Below, one piece after another: positions 1-5,609 of a stretch of DNA of 5,609 bases. The stretch is from the NCBI GenBank assembly GCA_007128995.1, contig SKWJ01000519.1, forward strand, positions 1 through 5,609. Reading direction: 5' to 3'. This stretch comes from Paracoccaceae bacterium (lineage in GTDB: Bacteria; Pseudomonadota; Alphaproteobacteria; Rhodobacterales; Rhodobacteraceae). Below the pieces are notes generated by a model. The model had not been told where the DNA came from and did not search any database. It saw nothing but the letters and a program-made list of their open reading frames with translations. Position numbers and translations under genes: made by a program. Each line of letters opens with the position of its first letter. Position 1 is the first letter of the stretch.

Positions 1-1315
1 CAAAAGGGATCAAAGTAAACTGAACACCCCTCGCCGCTGTTGCTTGAGCCATTGCCCATCCCCCGAAACGCAATTCGTTGAACGCGAGGTCAAGAATTTT
101 CCAGTTCGGCGCCCAATCTATTGTCTTCAACCATGCATTGAGTGTCGCGACGACTTCGGCATCGTCCATCGGAGCGCTTATGCGACCAGCAACAAAGCGG
201 TCTGTGATGGAGGCTTTTTCAATTCTGTCAAGCTCTTTCTGGTAGAGTCGGGATCTTCCGGTTTCGCCATACATGCCAGTTAACATGACATCCGAAGTAA
301 GCAGCGAAAGTGTCTTGTACAGGTTTCGATTGACCTCGTGCGTGCTGTGCCCGACAAGGATATCCCATTGCTCCTTGTCTTTTTCACTCGACAGGACCGG
401 TTCAAGGAACCGGTGCTTCAAGCCCAGCTTTCTGGCAATTTTTTCTGCAACAACCGGATCCAGTCCGTGGTCTTTGGTCCCGAACGTGAAAAATTCGCAT
501 TGCTCGCAAACATCTCTGCTCGCACTAAGAATTATCCGCGTATCGAAACCGGCGGTGAGCGTGTTGGCAATTGTGGGAAACTGGGCAGCCACTGCATTGA
601 CATAGCCCCTCAGGTCGGCGGCGACTGACTGCACTGCATCTTCGACAGATATCGTTGCATGAATATTCTCTTTCTTCGGCCAGAAGCGCCGGGCTTCCCA
701 AGTTTGCAGATCAAGAAAAAAGTTTGGGAGTAAGCGCCACAGCCCTTCATGGTCAGTCAGAAATCCTGGAATCCAAGCGCCACTGATTTCATTGCCGATC
801 AGACGGTTGTACCTATCTCTCAGGAAACGTTCTTCATACTCGGCAGCATTCATCATCATGCCTGCAGAAGAGGCCAGCCTGCCGCTTGAAGGGCAATAGA
901 CAATTGGAATGGTACCTCCAGCATCCGGATAGAGCCTGTGAGGGAGGGGAGAAAGTGATTCTACGATGAAAGAACCGTTCAACCCAGTCACAAAACGCTC
1001 GAGATCGTCCGTGCTATGAATCGGGAAATCACTTGTCACGGTGCTATCTGCGGTCACTGACCCATGCTTGATGTGCCTCTCCACGAGGCAGCCGAATATG
1101 TTCGCAACGTGTTTTGCATCCGCATTCACCACTTTGTATCGCTTCAATTTTGTATGGAAGGTCAAGTCGAGCTTACCAGCAACAACAGCCCCATTCACAC
1201 CAAAGGGTTCGAAATCAAACTCACGCATGCTCTTCATTTCTTGGAAAAAAGTTGATCTGCTGACCAGAATTACGTTGCTGGAAAACAGTGTGTTTCCAGT
1301 AAATATCGTATTCAT
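1..1315 (-). CDS. Asparagine-synthetase-like PP-loop protein, partial (C-terminus beyond left edge)
   Basis: The frame is open from ATG at 1315 to the window edge: 438 codons with no stop. An in-frame TGA lies upstream at about 1345. Only a TTG competes as start, and the ribosome-binding site is weak. Residues 108-155 resemble the degenerate N-terminal amidotransferase domain of this family (GLNGSFIVE, LYPDAGGTIPIVY, GRLASS), followed by RLLPNFFLDL and RRFWP at 195-212. The synthetase half has an ATP-pyrophosphatase loop, LTAGFDTR at 253-260 (family consensus SGGxDS), then FFTFGTKD at 275-282 and TGMYGETGR at 346-354, matching the later GxxGxE-type loop. AsnB uses Cys2 as glutaminase nucleophile; here residue 2 is Asn, so glutamine hydrolysis looks lost. 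Homologues in polysaccharide loci are thought to amidate or otherwise modify sugars or precursors. That role is inference, and the substrate is unknown. G+C is lower than in the kds genes. The family call is fairly secure; the function is not. Confidence 0.82.
   Translation of the reverse strand, partial: MNTIFTGNTLFSSNVILVSRSTFFQEMKSMREFDFEPFGVNGAVVAGKLDLTFHTKLKRYKVVNADAKHVANIFGCLVERHIKHGSVTADSTVTSDFPIHSTDDLERFVTGLNGSFIVESLSPLPHRLYPDAGGTIPIVYCPSSGRLASSAGMMMNAAEYEERFLRDRYNRLIGNEISGAWIPGFLTDHEGLWRLLPNFFLDLQTWEARRFWPKKENIHATISVEDAVQSVAADLRGYVNAVAAQFPTIANTLTAGFDTRIILSASRDVCEQCEFFTFGTKDHGLDPVVAEKIARKLGLKHRFLEPVLSSEKDKEQWDILVGHSTHEVNRNLYKTLSLLTSDVMLTGMYGETGRSRLYQKELDRIEKASITDRFVAGRISAPMDDAEVVATLNAWLKTIDWAPNWKILDLAFNELRFGGWAMAQATAARGVQFTLIPF
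396..414. repeat. Perfect 8-bp inverted repeat within coding sequence
   Basis: The arms ACCGGTTC (396-403) and GAACCGGT (407-414) are separated by AAG. The repeat lies inside the asparagine-synthetase-like gene, in codons for the segment RFLEPV. It has no T-tract and no promoter nearby, so it is not a terminator. It is probably a coincidence of codon choice. Confidence 0.5.
1278..1299. repeat. Inverted repeat just inside the start of the asparagine-synthetase-like gene
   Basis: The arms CTGGAAA (1278-1284) and TTTCCAG (1293-1299) are perfectly complementary. Two more inner pairs form if one A is bulged. On the minus-strand transcript this hairpin lies about 17 to 38 bases after the A of the start codon. 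It encodes residues in the segment TGNTLFSS. It could affect ribosome loading or be coincidental, and the sequence alone does not decide. Confidence 0.4.
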
Positions 1316-1358
1316 TCTTTGTGTCTTCGTCAATCTTTCATGTCACTAATGTTGTGCC

Positions 1359-1402
1359 GTCATGCAGCTTGAACACCGTCGTTGTTCTGGTCATGCTGCT
1401 TG
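1359..1402. repeat. Imperfect 13-bp direct repeat between IS remnant and gene start
   Basis: GTCATGCAGCTTG (1359-1371) recurs with one mismatch as GTCATGCTGCTTG (1390-1402), 31 bases apart. The second copy overlaps the last codons of the transposase fragment. It could be an operator pair for the gene starting at 1315 or debris of an insertion-element end. No consensus supports either reading. Confidence 0.3.
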
Positions 1403-1714
1403 TGGGTTGAACTGATTGGCCGGACAGTGGCCATAGGCCAAGAGCGTTGCCATGATAAGTGCCAGAATAGTCCTGAGATGGGCAAGGATCTTGCGGATAT
1501 TCTTGCCGCGGGCGCACAAGGCAGCGAAGATCGCATCATTTGCCATTCCCCTGAGCATGCTGCCTGTCAGTTGACCATCGGCGTTCATGTGCCTTATCTC
1601 GGCTTCAATCGCACTTCGCCATCGCAGGAGTTTTGCCAGCAAGGACGTGATGCCCTGACGCATGCCGCTGATCAGGACGCATGTGCGGCGTGATGGTTCT
1701 GGGCCTGCAGCCAA
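1391..1714 (-). pseudogene. IS5-family transposase, decayed C-terminal fragment
   Basis: The 107-codon frame corresponds to roughly the last third of an IS5-family DDE transposase. Recognisable segments are CVLISGMRQGIT (12-23), RWRSAIEAEIRHM (31-43) and DAIFAALCARGKNIRKIL (60-77), the usual tail after the catalytic Glu. That Glu would be E37, preceded by R33. In the family signature (R-x3-E-x6-K) the final Lys is replaced here by Asn44. The two catalytic Asp residues and the N-terminal half are absent, and no coding continuation is recognisable between 1715 and the neighbouring gene at 1800. The first codons (MAAGPEPS) do not resemble transposase, so the ATG is just the first available one. 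No terminal inverted repeats or target duplication could be identified. It is almost certainly inactive and marks past insertion in this locus. Apart from this fragment and the repeat at 1359-1402, I see no gene in 1316-1799. Confidence 0.75.
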
Positions 1715-1799
1715 TTCTCAAGCCGCCGAACGCTGGCACCAAAAAGGCGAAGAGGCTCGAATCACGAGTGGAGATGGAAAGGATGCTGGTCACCCGGCT

Positions 1800-2759
1800 T
1801 CAGGGGTCTGACTTTGCCAGTATCTTTTTAAACTTTCTGTCCGCATCTTCTGCAGCCTGCAAGAACGCAAGGTTTTGCTTGCGTTTGCGCCCTTTTGCGG
1901 ACCAGACAGGCGACGTGGCCTTGAAGTGATGGTCCGCGAGCTCAAGACCCATCGTGGCTGCCTTTAGCCCACTGCGTTGCGCCGTCCGGGTCAGGTAATA
2001 CAGGACTGTCTGGTCGATATGGTACTGCGGGCCCTTTAGCAGTATCTGCACGAGGCAGCGCGATAGGGCATCTGAAAAACGAAGCCCGAAATCTGACTGT
2101 GCTTGGATCAACGCACTTGCCAGAACCTTTCGAGATGTTTTCAATCGGCTCCATCGACGAATATAGGCGATATCTTTATCTTGCAGGGTGGCGTTCACGA
2201 AACTCTGGATCGGGGCACGTACGATGCTGTCAATATCGATATTAACGCACCTTCCTTGGTGCATAGTCATCAACTTGTGCGTGTGGATGAAGCGTGCACA
2301 GGTCAAGTATACGCCGTTATACTTCAGGTACCGGGGGATCTCGGACTTGCTGAAGGTGAAGCTGAATTTCTTTGGGCCAAAATGGTTCTGGATCTTTTCC
2401 AGTATCTGAATGCTGGGATCATCCGGCAGCGTAAGGTGGATGTGGATCGCAGATGCATCTTCTGCAGCGTCATGACTGGCGATAAAGTTCGTGCCGAAGC
2501 GATTGAAATACCCCGGATCGCACGACAGCACGAGAATGTCTGCTCCTGCTGCCTGAGGCAATGTCCCCTCGGTCTGCGCATGGTAGGCATCTCGCTCTGC
2601 ACGACCAAAATCCGGGTCATGCCAGGACCGCTCACAATCGGCGCGGATCATGCGCAAAGCGGTGGGCGAATGCTCTTTGAAAGGTGATCCGAGAGCGACC
2701 ATGGGCGCGACAGAGTTACTTTGCGGTTTTTCAAAACCAGCGCGCGACATGAACTTCAT
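1800..2759 (-). CDS. Putative GT-A-fold glycosyltransferase-like protein
   Basis: A 319-residue protein with no signal peptide or membrane segment, so cytoplasmic. ILVLSCDPGYF (75-85) looks like the opening beta strand of a nucleotide-sugar-binding fold. HIHL (106-109) follows, then CVNIDIDSIVRAP (171-183), where D175-I176-D177 sits like the DxD motif that binds the metal and sugar nucleotide in GT-A enzymes. HIDQTVLYYL (247-256) resembles the later DQ motif of GT8-like transferases, and VWSAKGRKRK (285-294) is a basic C-terminal patch. Start: ATG at 2759 is the first after an in-frame TGA; ATG at 2750 (residue 4) is also possible. The gene lies downstream of kdsA on the same strand and is lower in G+C. 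By context it would add a sugar to a surface polysaccharide. The fold assignment is by motif only, and donor and acceptor are unknown. The 194-codon plus-strand frame opposite it is a shadow. Confidence 0.7.
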   Translation of the reverse strand: MKFMSRAGFEKPQSNSVAPMVALGSPFKEHSPTALRMIRADCERSWHDPDFGRAERDAYHAQTEGTLPQAAGADILVLSCDPGYFNRFGTNFIASHDAAEDASAIHIHLTLPDDPSIQILEKIQNHFGPKKFSFTFSKSEIPRYLKYNGVYLTCARFIHTHKLMTMHQGRCVNIDIDSIVRAPIQSFVNATLQDKDIAYIRRWSRLKTSRKVLASALIQAQSDFGLRFSDALSRCLVQILLKGPQYHIDQTVLYYLTRTAQRSGLKAATMGLELADHHFKATSPVWSAKGRKRKQNLAFLQAAEDADRKFKKILAKSDP

Positions 2760-2902
2760 GATGTGGAACTTTCATTAAACCGAACACCTGATGGAAAGTC
2801 GCCCAACCAAGGCTCCGGGGCCGAAACATGACAGATACCGGACGCAGTGGTCGCAACTGCGCGCAGATCCGCAGGCGCTATCAATGGTTTGAGCGCTTTC
2901 AT
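2756..2902 (-). other. Marginal 48-codon ORF coupled to the glycosyltransferase start
   Basis: An ATG at 2902 opens a 48-codon frame whose TGA overlaps the ATG of the next gene in an ATGA arrangement at 2756-2759. The product would be hydrophilic with two prolines near APEPWLGDFPSG and matches nothing I recognise. There is no clear Shine-Dalgarno sequence, and the same frame stays open backwards into kdsA, so chance is a good explanation. If real, it may act as a leader or small partner for the downstream gene. The surrounding 2760-2945 spacer otherwise shows only a 10-bp palindrome CTGCGCGCAG (2857-2866) and two copies of CACGGTG (2915-2921, 2931-2937). No convincing terminator or promoter is visible. 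Confidence 0.2.
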
Positions 2903-2945
2903 CCGGCATGATATCACGGTGAGGGTTGCGCACGGTGGACAAAGA

Positions 2946-3770
2946 TCATGCGCCTGCCTGTTTTGTGATAGCATCAATCTCGCGGAGCTGTGCCAATACA
3001 CCCGCCATCTGCGCCAGCGGGACCATGTTGGGCCCGTCTGACGGCGCATTGTCAGGGTCTTCATGGGTCTCGATGAACAGACCTGCACAACCGACGGCCA
3101 GCGCTGCGCGGGCCAGCGGGGCCACGAATTCGCGCTGTCCCCCGGAACTGGTGCCCTTGCCGCCAGGTTGCTGTACGGAATGGGTCGCGTCGAAAATCAC
3201 CGGATAGCCGGTTTGCGCCATGACCGGCAGGCCTCTGAAATCCGACACAAGCGTGTTGTAGCCAAATGATGTGCCGCGCTCGCACAACATGATCTGGGCA
3301 TTCCCGGTTGATGCCACTTTGGCGGCAACATTTTCCATGTCCCATGGGGCCAGAAACTGCCCTTTCTTGATGTTGATCACCCGGCCCGTCGCGCCTGCAG
3401 CCAGCAATAGGTCGGTCTGACGGCACATAAAGGCCGGGATCTGCAAGATGTCGCACACCTCGGCGGCAGCGGCGCATTGGCTGATCTCGTGAACATCGGT
3501 CAGCACGGGGCAGCCAAACTCTTCTCGGATCGCGCCGAGGATCTCGAGCCCTGCCGCCATTCCCAGCCCGCGCTTTGCGTGCAGGCTGGAGCGATTGGCC
3601 TTGTCGTAACTTGCCTTGAAAATGAAGGGAACAGACAGCCGTGCACAGGTTTCTGACAAGCTGCCGGCGATCTGGCGGGCGTGTTCGAGCGATTCCATCT
3701 GACAGGGGCCCGAAATCAGAACGTATGGAAGGTCATTGCCGATGCGGATCGACCCTATGGCAATCGTCAT
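2946..3770 (-). CDS. kdsA: 3-deoxy-8-phosphooctulonate (Kdo-8-phosphate) synthase
   Basis: A 274-residue cytoplasmic TIM-barrel enzyme that condenses phosphoenolpyruvate with D-arabinose-5-phosphate to Kdo-8-phosphate. Family motifs are clear: GPCQMES (21-27), FKASYDKANRSS (51-62), TDVHE (91-95), PAFMCRQTDLL (112-122), INIKKGQFLAPWDM (132-145), CERGTSFGYN (163-172), FDATHSVQQPGG (193-204) and SDGPN (244-248). The length is usual. Cys23, His197, Glu234 and Asp245 match the four metal ligands of the Aquifex enzyme (Cys11, His185, Glu222, Asp233) with a constant offset of 12. This marks it as the metal-dependent class; the metal-free E. coli type has Asn instead of the Cys. The start ATG overlaps the kdsB stop (ATGA) and has a strong Shine-Dalgarno site, so it is co-translated with kdsB. 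It is last in the kds cassette. Its substrate is supplied by the isomerase encoded two genes upstream. Confidence 0.97.
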   Translation of the reverse strand: MTIAIGSIRIGNDLPYVLISGPCQMESLEHARQIAGSLSETCARLSVPFIFKASYDKANRSSLHAKRGLGMAAGLEILGAIREEFGCPVLTDVHEISQCAAAAEVCDILQIPAFMCRQTDLLLAAGATGRVINIKKGQFLAPWDMENVAAKVASTGNAQIMLCERGTSFGYNTLVSDFRGLPVMAQTGYPVIFDATHSVQQPGGKGTSSGGQREFVAPLARAALAVGCAGLFIETHEDPDNAPSDGPNMVPLAQMAGVLAQLREIDAITKQAGA

Positions 3771-4567
3771 TCCAAACCCTCCCGTTTCAGAACTGTCTCG
3801 ATCCGCGCCACATCTTCAGGGTTGTTCAATTCCCAGAATTCCCGCCCATCTGCGTCGACCTCGACACATGTGACCGGCAGACCATGATACAGAAAGCGCA
3901 ATTGTTCCAGACCTTCAAGTTCTTCAAGCAGGCAAGCCCCTGCGGCCATGTATGCACGTAGCGCGGTTGGCGTGTAGGCATAAACACCGACATGGTGAAA
4001 GGCCGGAACCTGATCCTGAGCACCATAGCGTTTCCCGGTATAGGGCAAGACCTCTTTCGAGAAATACAGCGCCTTGCCCTGCGCATCCATAACCGCTGTC
4101 GTGCCGCCCACGCGTCCGGCCTTGCGGTCTTCCAGAAAACGCGCATGGGTCTGTGGTGTCAGGCGCAAAACAGGGGTTGCCATCATGGCCCCCGCATCAA
4201 CTGCCGCAATCAGCGCGGACACGAACCAAGGCGGTGTCAGTGGTGCATCGCCTTGCAGATTGACAACCACGCGCGGATCAAGGTTCAGCCGCGACAGCGC
4301 ATCGGCGCAGCGTTCCGTGCCATTTGCACAGACGACATCTGTCATAACGACCTGCGCCCCGAAACTCTCTGCCGCTTCGGCGATGCGCATGTCATCGGTG
4401 GCGACATAGACTGCATCCGCTTCAGGCACTGAACAGGCAGCGCGCCAGCTTCGCTCGATCAGGCTGCGCTTTTCGCCCGTCGCACCTTGCAGCGTGACAA
4501 GTGGTTTTCCGGGGTATCGACTAGAGGCATAGCGCGCCGGAATGATGATGATCTTCTCTGCGGTCAT
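3767..4567 (-). CDS. kdsB: 3-deoxy-manno-octulosonate cytidylyltransferase (CMP-Kdo synthetase)
   Basis: A 266-residue cytoplasmic nucleotidyltransferase that activates Kdo with CTP to CMP-Kdo, the donor for Kdo transferases. The nucleotide-binding N-terminus is PARYASSRYPGKPL (10-23). It is followed by VATDD (55-59), NGTERCADAL (82-91), NLQGDAPL (103-110), GKALYFSKEVLPY (164-176), FHHVGVYAY (190-198) and LEGLEQLRFL (217-226). It is slightly longer than E. coli KdsB (248), mainly through insertions near 27-34 and 145-155. Asp107 matches the catalytic metal-binding Asp98 of E. coli. The C-terminal WELNNPEDV (245-253) has Asn248 where E. coli has Asp225, the second metal ligand; QGDAP replaces the usual QGDEP. 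I recall this variant from Rhodobacteraceae homologues, so it may be a clade or substrate-specific trait, such as Kdo-like sugars. The start codon directly follows the kdsD stop (TAA-ATG), and the stop overlaps kdsA. Confidence 0.94.
   Translation of the reverse strand: MTAEKIIIIPARYASSRYPGKPLVTLQGATGEKRSLIERSWRAACSVPEADAVYVATDDMRIAEAAESFGAQVVMTDVVCANGTERCADALSRLNLDPRVVVNLQGDAPLTPPWFVSALIAAVDAGAMMATPVLRLTPQTHARFLEDRKAGRVGGTTAVMDAQGKALYFSKEVLPYTGKRYGAQDQVPAFHHVGVYAYTPTALRAYMAAGACLLEELEGLEQLRFLYHGLPVTCVEVDADGREFWELNNPEDVARIETVLKREGLE
3777..3783 (-). promoter_or_regulatory. Ribosome binding site of kdsA
   Basis: GGGAGGG lies within the last codons of kdsB, six bases before the kdsA ATG at 3770. 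It is the clearest Shine-Dalgarno sequence in the window. It fixes the kdsA start and supports translational coupling through the 4-base kdsB/kdsA overlap. Confidence 0.75.
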
Positions 4568-5530
4568 TTACAGCACCCCGCTGCGCAGGCAGTCATGCAG
4601 GCGGATCATCCCCTGTACGCGCTTTGCAGGATCAATCACGCAAAGCGCATTGACCTTGTTCCCGTTCATCACCATCACAGCTTCCGAGACAAGGGCGTCG
4701 GCGGTGATCGTCTTGGGATCACGCGTGGCAACATCGCCTGCCTGGCGTGACATCAGCCCATCCATATTGCGCCGCAAGTCCCCGTCGGTGATGATCCCGC
4801 TGAGAACCCCGTCGCGCGCAACGATTGCGACCCCGTAGCCCGTACCCGTCATGCGCATTAGGACTTCAGGCATGGGTGCGTCTTCAGCGACAATGGGAAG
4901 GGCCGCACCAGTATACATAAGGTCCTGTACCCGCAGAAATTGCGCCCCGAGTTTGCCACCTGGATGAAATCTGTGAAAACTCGCCGGGTCAAACCCTTTT
5001 TGTCGCATGACCGCGACGGCGAGCGCATCCCCAAGTGCGATGCAGAGTGTGGTGGATGTCGTTGGTGCCATCCCGATTGCACAAACCTCGGCCACATCCG
5101 GCAAGACGAGCGCGACATCGGATTTCCGCGCCAGAGTGCTTTCAAGATTGCTTGTGATCGAGATGAGCCTGATACCAAAGCGGCGGGTATAGGATATCAG
5201 ATCACTCAGTTCGCTGGTCTCTCCCGATTTGGAGAGCAGCAGGCAGGTATCCTCGGCCACGATCATCCCCATATCGCCATGACTCGCTTCAGCTGCATGG
5301 ACAAAATAAGAGGGCGTCCCGGTCGAGGCCAAGGTTGCTGCAATCTTGCGCCCCACATGGCCGGACTTGCCAATACCTGCGACAACAAGCCGACCCTTGG
5401 TGGCGAGGATCATTGCAACTGCTTCAGCGAAACGCCCATCAAGGGTATCGGCCAGTTTCTTCAGTGCATCTGCTTCCATCTCAAGGACGTTTTTGCCGTC
5501 TGCTATGGAAGTTTGCTGTATGTCGGTCAT
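4568..5530 (-). CDS. kdsD: D-arabinose-5-phosphate isomerase (KdsD/KpsF type)
   Basis: The enzyme interconverts D-ribulose-5-phosphate and D-arabinose-5-phosphate, the first committed step to Kdo. With the ATG at 5530 it has 320 residues, close to E. coli KdsD (328) and KpsF (327). The SIS domain carries GIGKSG (52-57), HAAEASHGD (78-86), SKSGETSE (100-107), MAPTTSTT (154-161), GDALAVA (167-173) and FHPGGKLG (188-195). Lys55, Glu107, Glu148 and His189 match the E. coli catalytic residues K59, E111, E152 and H193 with a constant offset of 4. Two CBS domains follow, about 201-256 (with ITDGDLRR at 247-254) and 266-320 (ending in HDCLRSGVL). CBS domains in this family probably sense nucleotides or CMP-Kdo. 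Alternative starts are ATG at 5548 and GTG at 5572; I prefer 5530 for length and an AAGG five bases upstream of it. It is first of the three coupled kds genes. In a capsule locus it would be named kpsF. Confidence 0.94.
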   Translation of the reverse strand: MTDIQQTSIADGKNVLEMEADALKKLADTLDGRFAEAVAMILATKGRLVVAGIGKSGHVGRKIAATLASTGTPSYFVHAAEASHGDMGMIVAEDTCLLLSKSGETSELSDLISYTRRFGIRLISITSNLESTLARKSDVALVLPDVAEVCAIGMAPTTSTTLCIALGDALAVAVMRQKGFDPASFHRFHPGGKLGAQFLRVQDLMYTGAALPIVAEDAPMPEVLMRMTGTGYGVAIVARDGVLSGIITDGDLRRNMDGLMSRQAGDVATRDPKTITADALVSEAVMVMNGNKVNALCVIDPAKRVQGMIRLHDCLRSGVL

Positions 5531-5544
5531 CTGGCCTTGCAAGC

Positions 5545-5609
5545 TCATCTGCAATCCGGGCCTTCCTTGCACGCATTGTTGTCTTGGCGGCAGCTACAGG
5601 AAGCATGCG
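5545..5609 (-). other. Possible 3' end of an upstream gene entering from the right edge
   Basis: On the minus strand, two frames other than that of kdsD are open from the right edge. One ends in TGA at 5545-5547, overlapping the alternative kdsD ATG at 5548 as ATGA. The other continues to a TGA at 5481-5483 inside kdsD. A gene overlapping kdsD like this would fit the tight packing of the cassette. Too little is present to identify a product, and no promoter is visible before kdsD, which suggests that the operon starts outside the window. Confidence 0.2.

Noticed and set aside
44..1349. Several 60-110-codon plus-strand frames
   Set aside because: They overlap each other in different frames and lie antisense to the continuous asparagine-synthetase-like frame.
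1605..1793. 62-codon minus-strand frame upstream of the transposase tail
   Set aside because: I looked for a frameshifted continuation of the transposase but found no IS5-like motif, so it is treated as decayed or random sequence.
1720..1799. CTCG/CGAG stem considered as a terminator after the glycosyltransferase-like gene
   Set aside because: Only four base pairs and no T-tract follow it.
2103..2687. 194-codon plus-strand open frame
   Set aside because: It is antisense to the 319-residue minus-strand protein, which has coherent motifs; the plus frame shows no recognisable domain.
2775..2909. 44-codon minus-strand ORF in the kdsA-downstream spacer
   Set aside because: It has no ribosome-binding site and no recognisable motif, is rich in Cys and Ser, and overlaps the more plausible coupled ORF in another frame.
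1..5609. CRISPR arrays, tRNA or rRNA genes, toxin-antitoxin pairs, phage att sites
   Set aside because: No regularly spaced repeats, tRNA-like cloverleaf or rRNA sequence was seen on either strand when reading through the window.

Overview
The window looks like part of a surface-polysaccharide (capsule or LPS) locus from an alphaproteobacterium. It is most likely a Rhodobacteraceae/Roseobacter-type organism. That placement is inferred from the style of the KdsB sequence and the GC-rich codon use of the three kds genes; nothing in the window fixes it. Every credible gene is on the minus strand, so transcription runs from right to left.

Right half (about 2946-5530): a tight three-gene cassette for making CMP-Kdo. 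In transcription order it is kdsD/kpsF (arabinose-5-phosphate isomerase, SIS plus two CBS domains), kdsB (CMP-Kdo synthetase) and kdsA (Kdo-8-phosphate synthase). kdsD and kdsB abut exactly (TAA then ATG), and kdsB and kdsA share an ATGA overlap, so this is one translationally coupled unit. Together they turn ribulose-5-phosphate into arabinose-5-phosphate, condense it with PEP to Kdo-8-phosphate, and activate free Kdo as CMP-Kdo. The phosphatase step (KdsC) is not encoded here. Catalytic residues of KdsD and the metal ligands of KdsA are intact. KdsB has an Asn at the position of one of the two metal-binding aspartates of the E. coli enzyme.

Middle (1800-2945): a 186-base spacer holds a marginal 48-codon ORF. 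It is followed by a 319-residue protein that resembles a GT-A-fold glycosyltransferase (a DID motif and a downstream DQ) but that I cannot place in a named family.

Left part (1-1799): a decayed C-terminal fragment of an IS5-family transposase lies at 1391-1714. Beyond it, an uninterrupted minus-strand reading frame starts at 1315 and runs off the left edge with no stop (438 codons seen). It encodes an asparagine-synthetase-like protein with a variant PP-loop and no N-terminal nucleophilic cysteine. It is easily missed because its stop lies outside the window. This left part and the glycosyltransferase gene are visibly poorer in G+C than the kds cassette. Hand counts of single 60-base lines gave 24, 28 and 29 of 60 at 1201, 661 and 2161, against 41 and 37 of 60 at 3541 and 4201. 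With the IS remnant, this suggests a variable, laterally acquired region attached to a conserved CMP-Kdo module.
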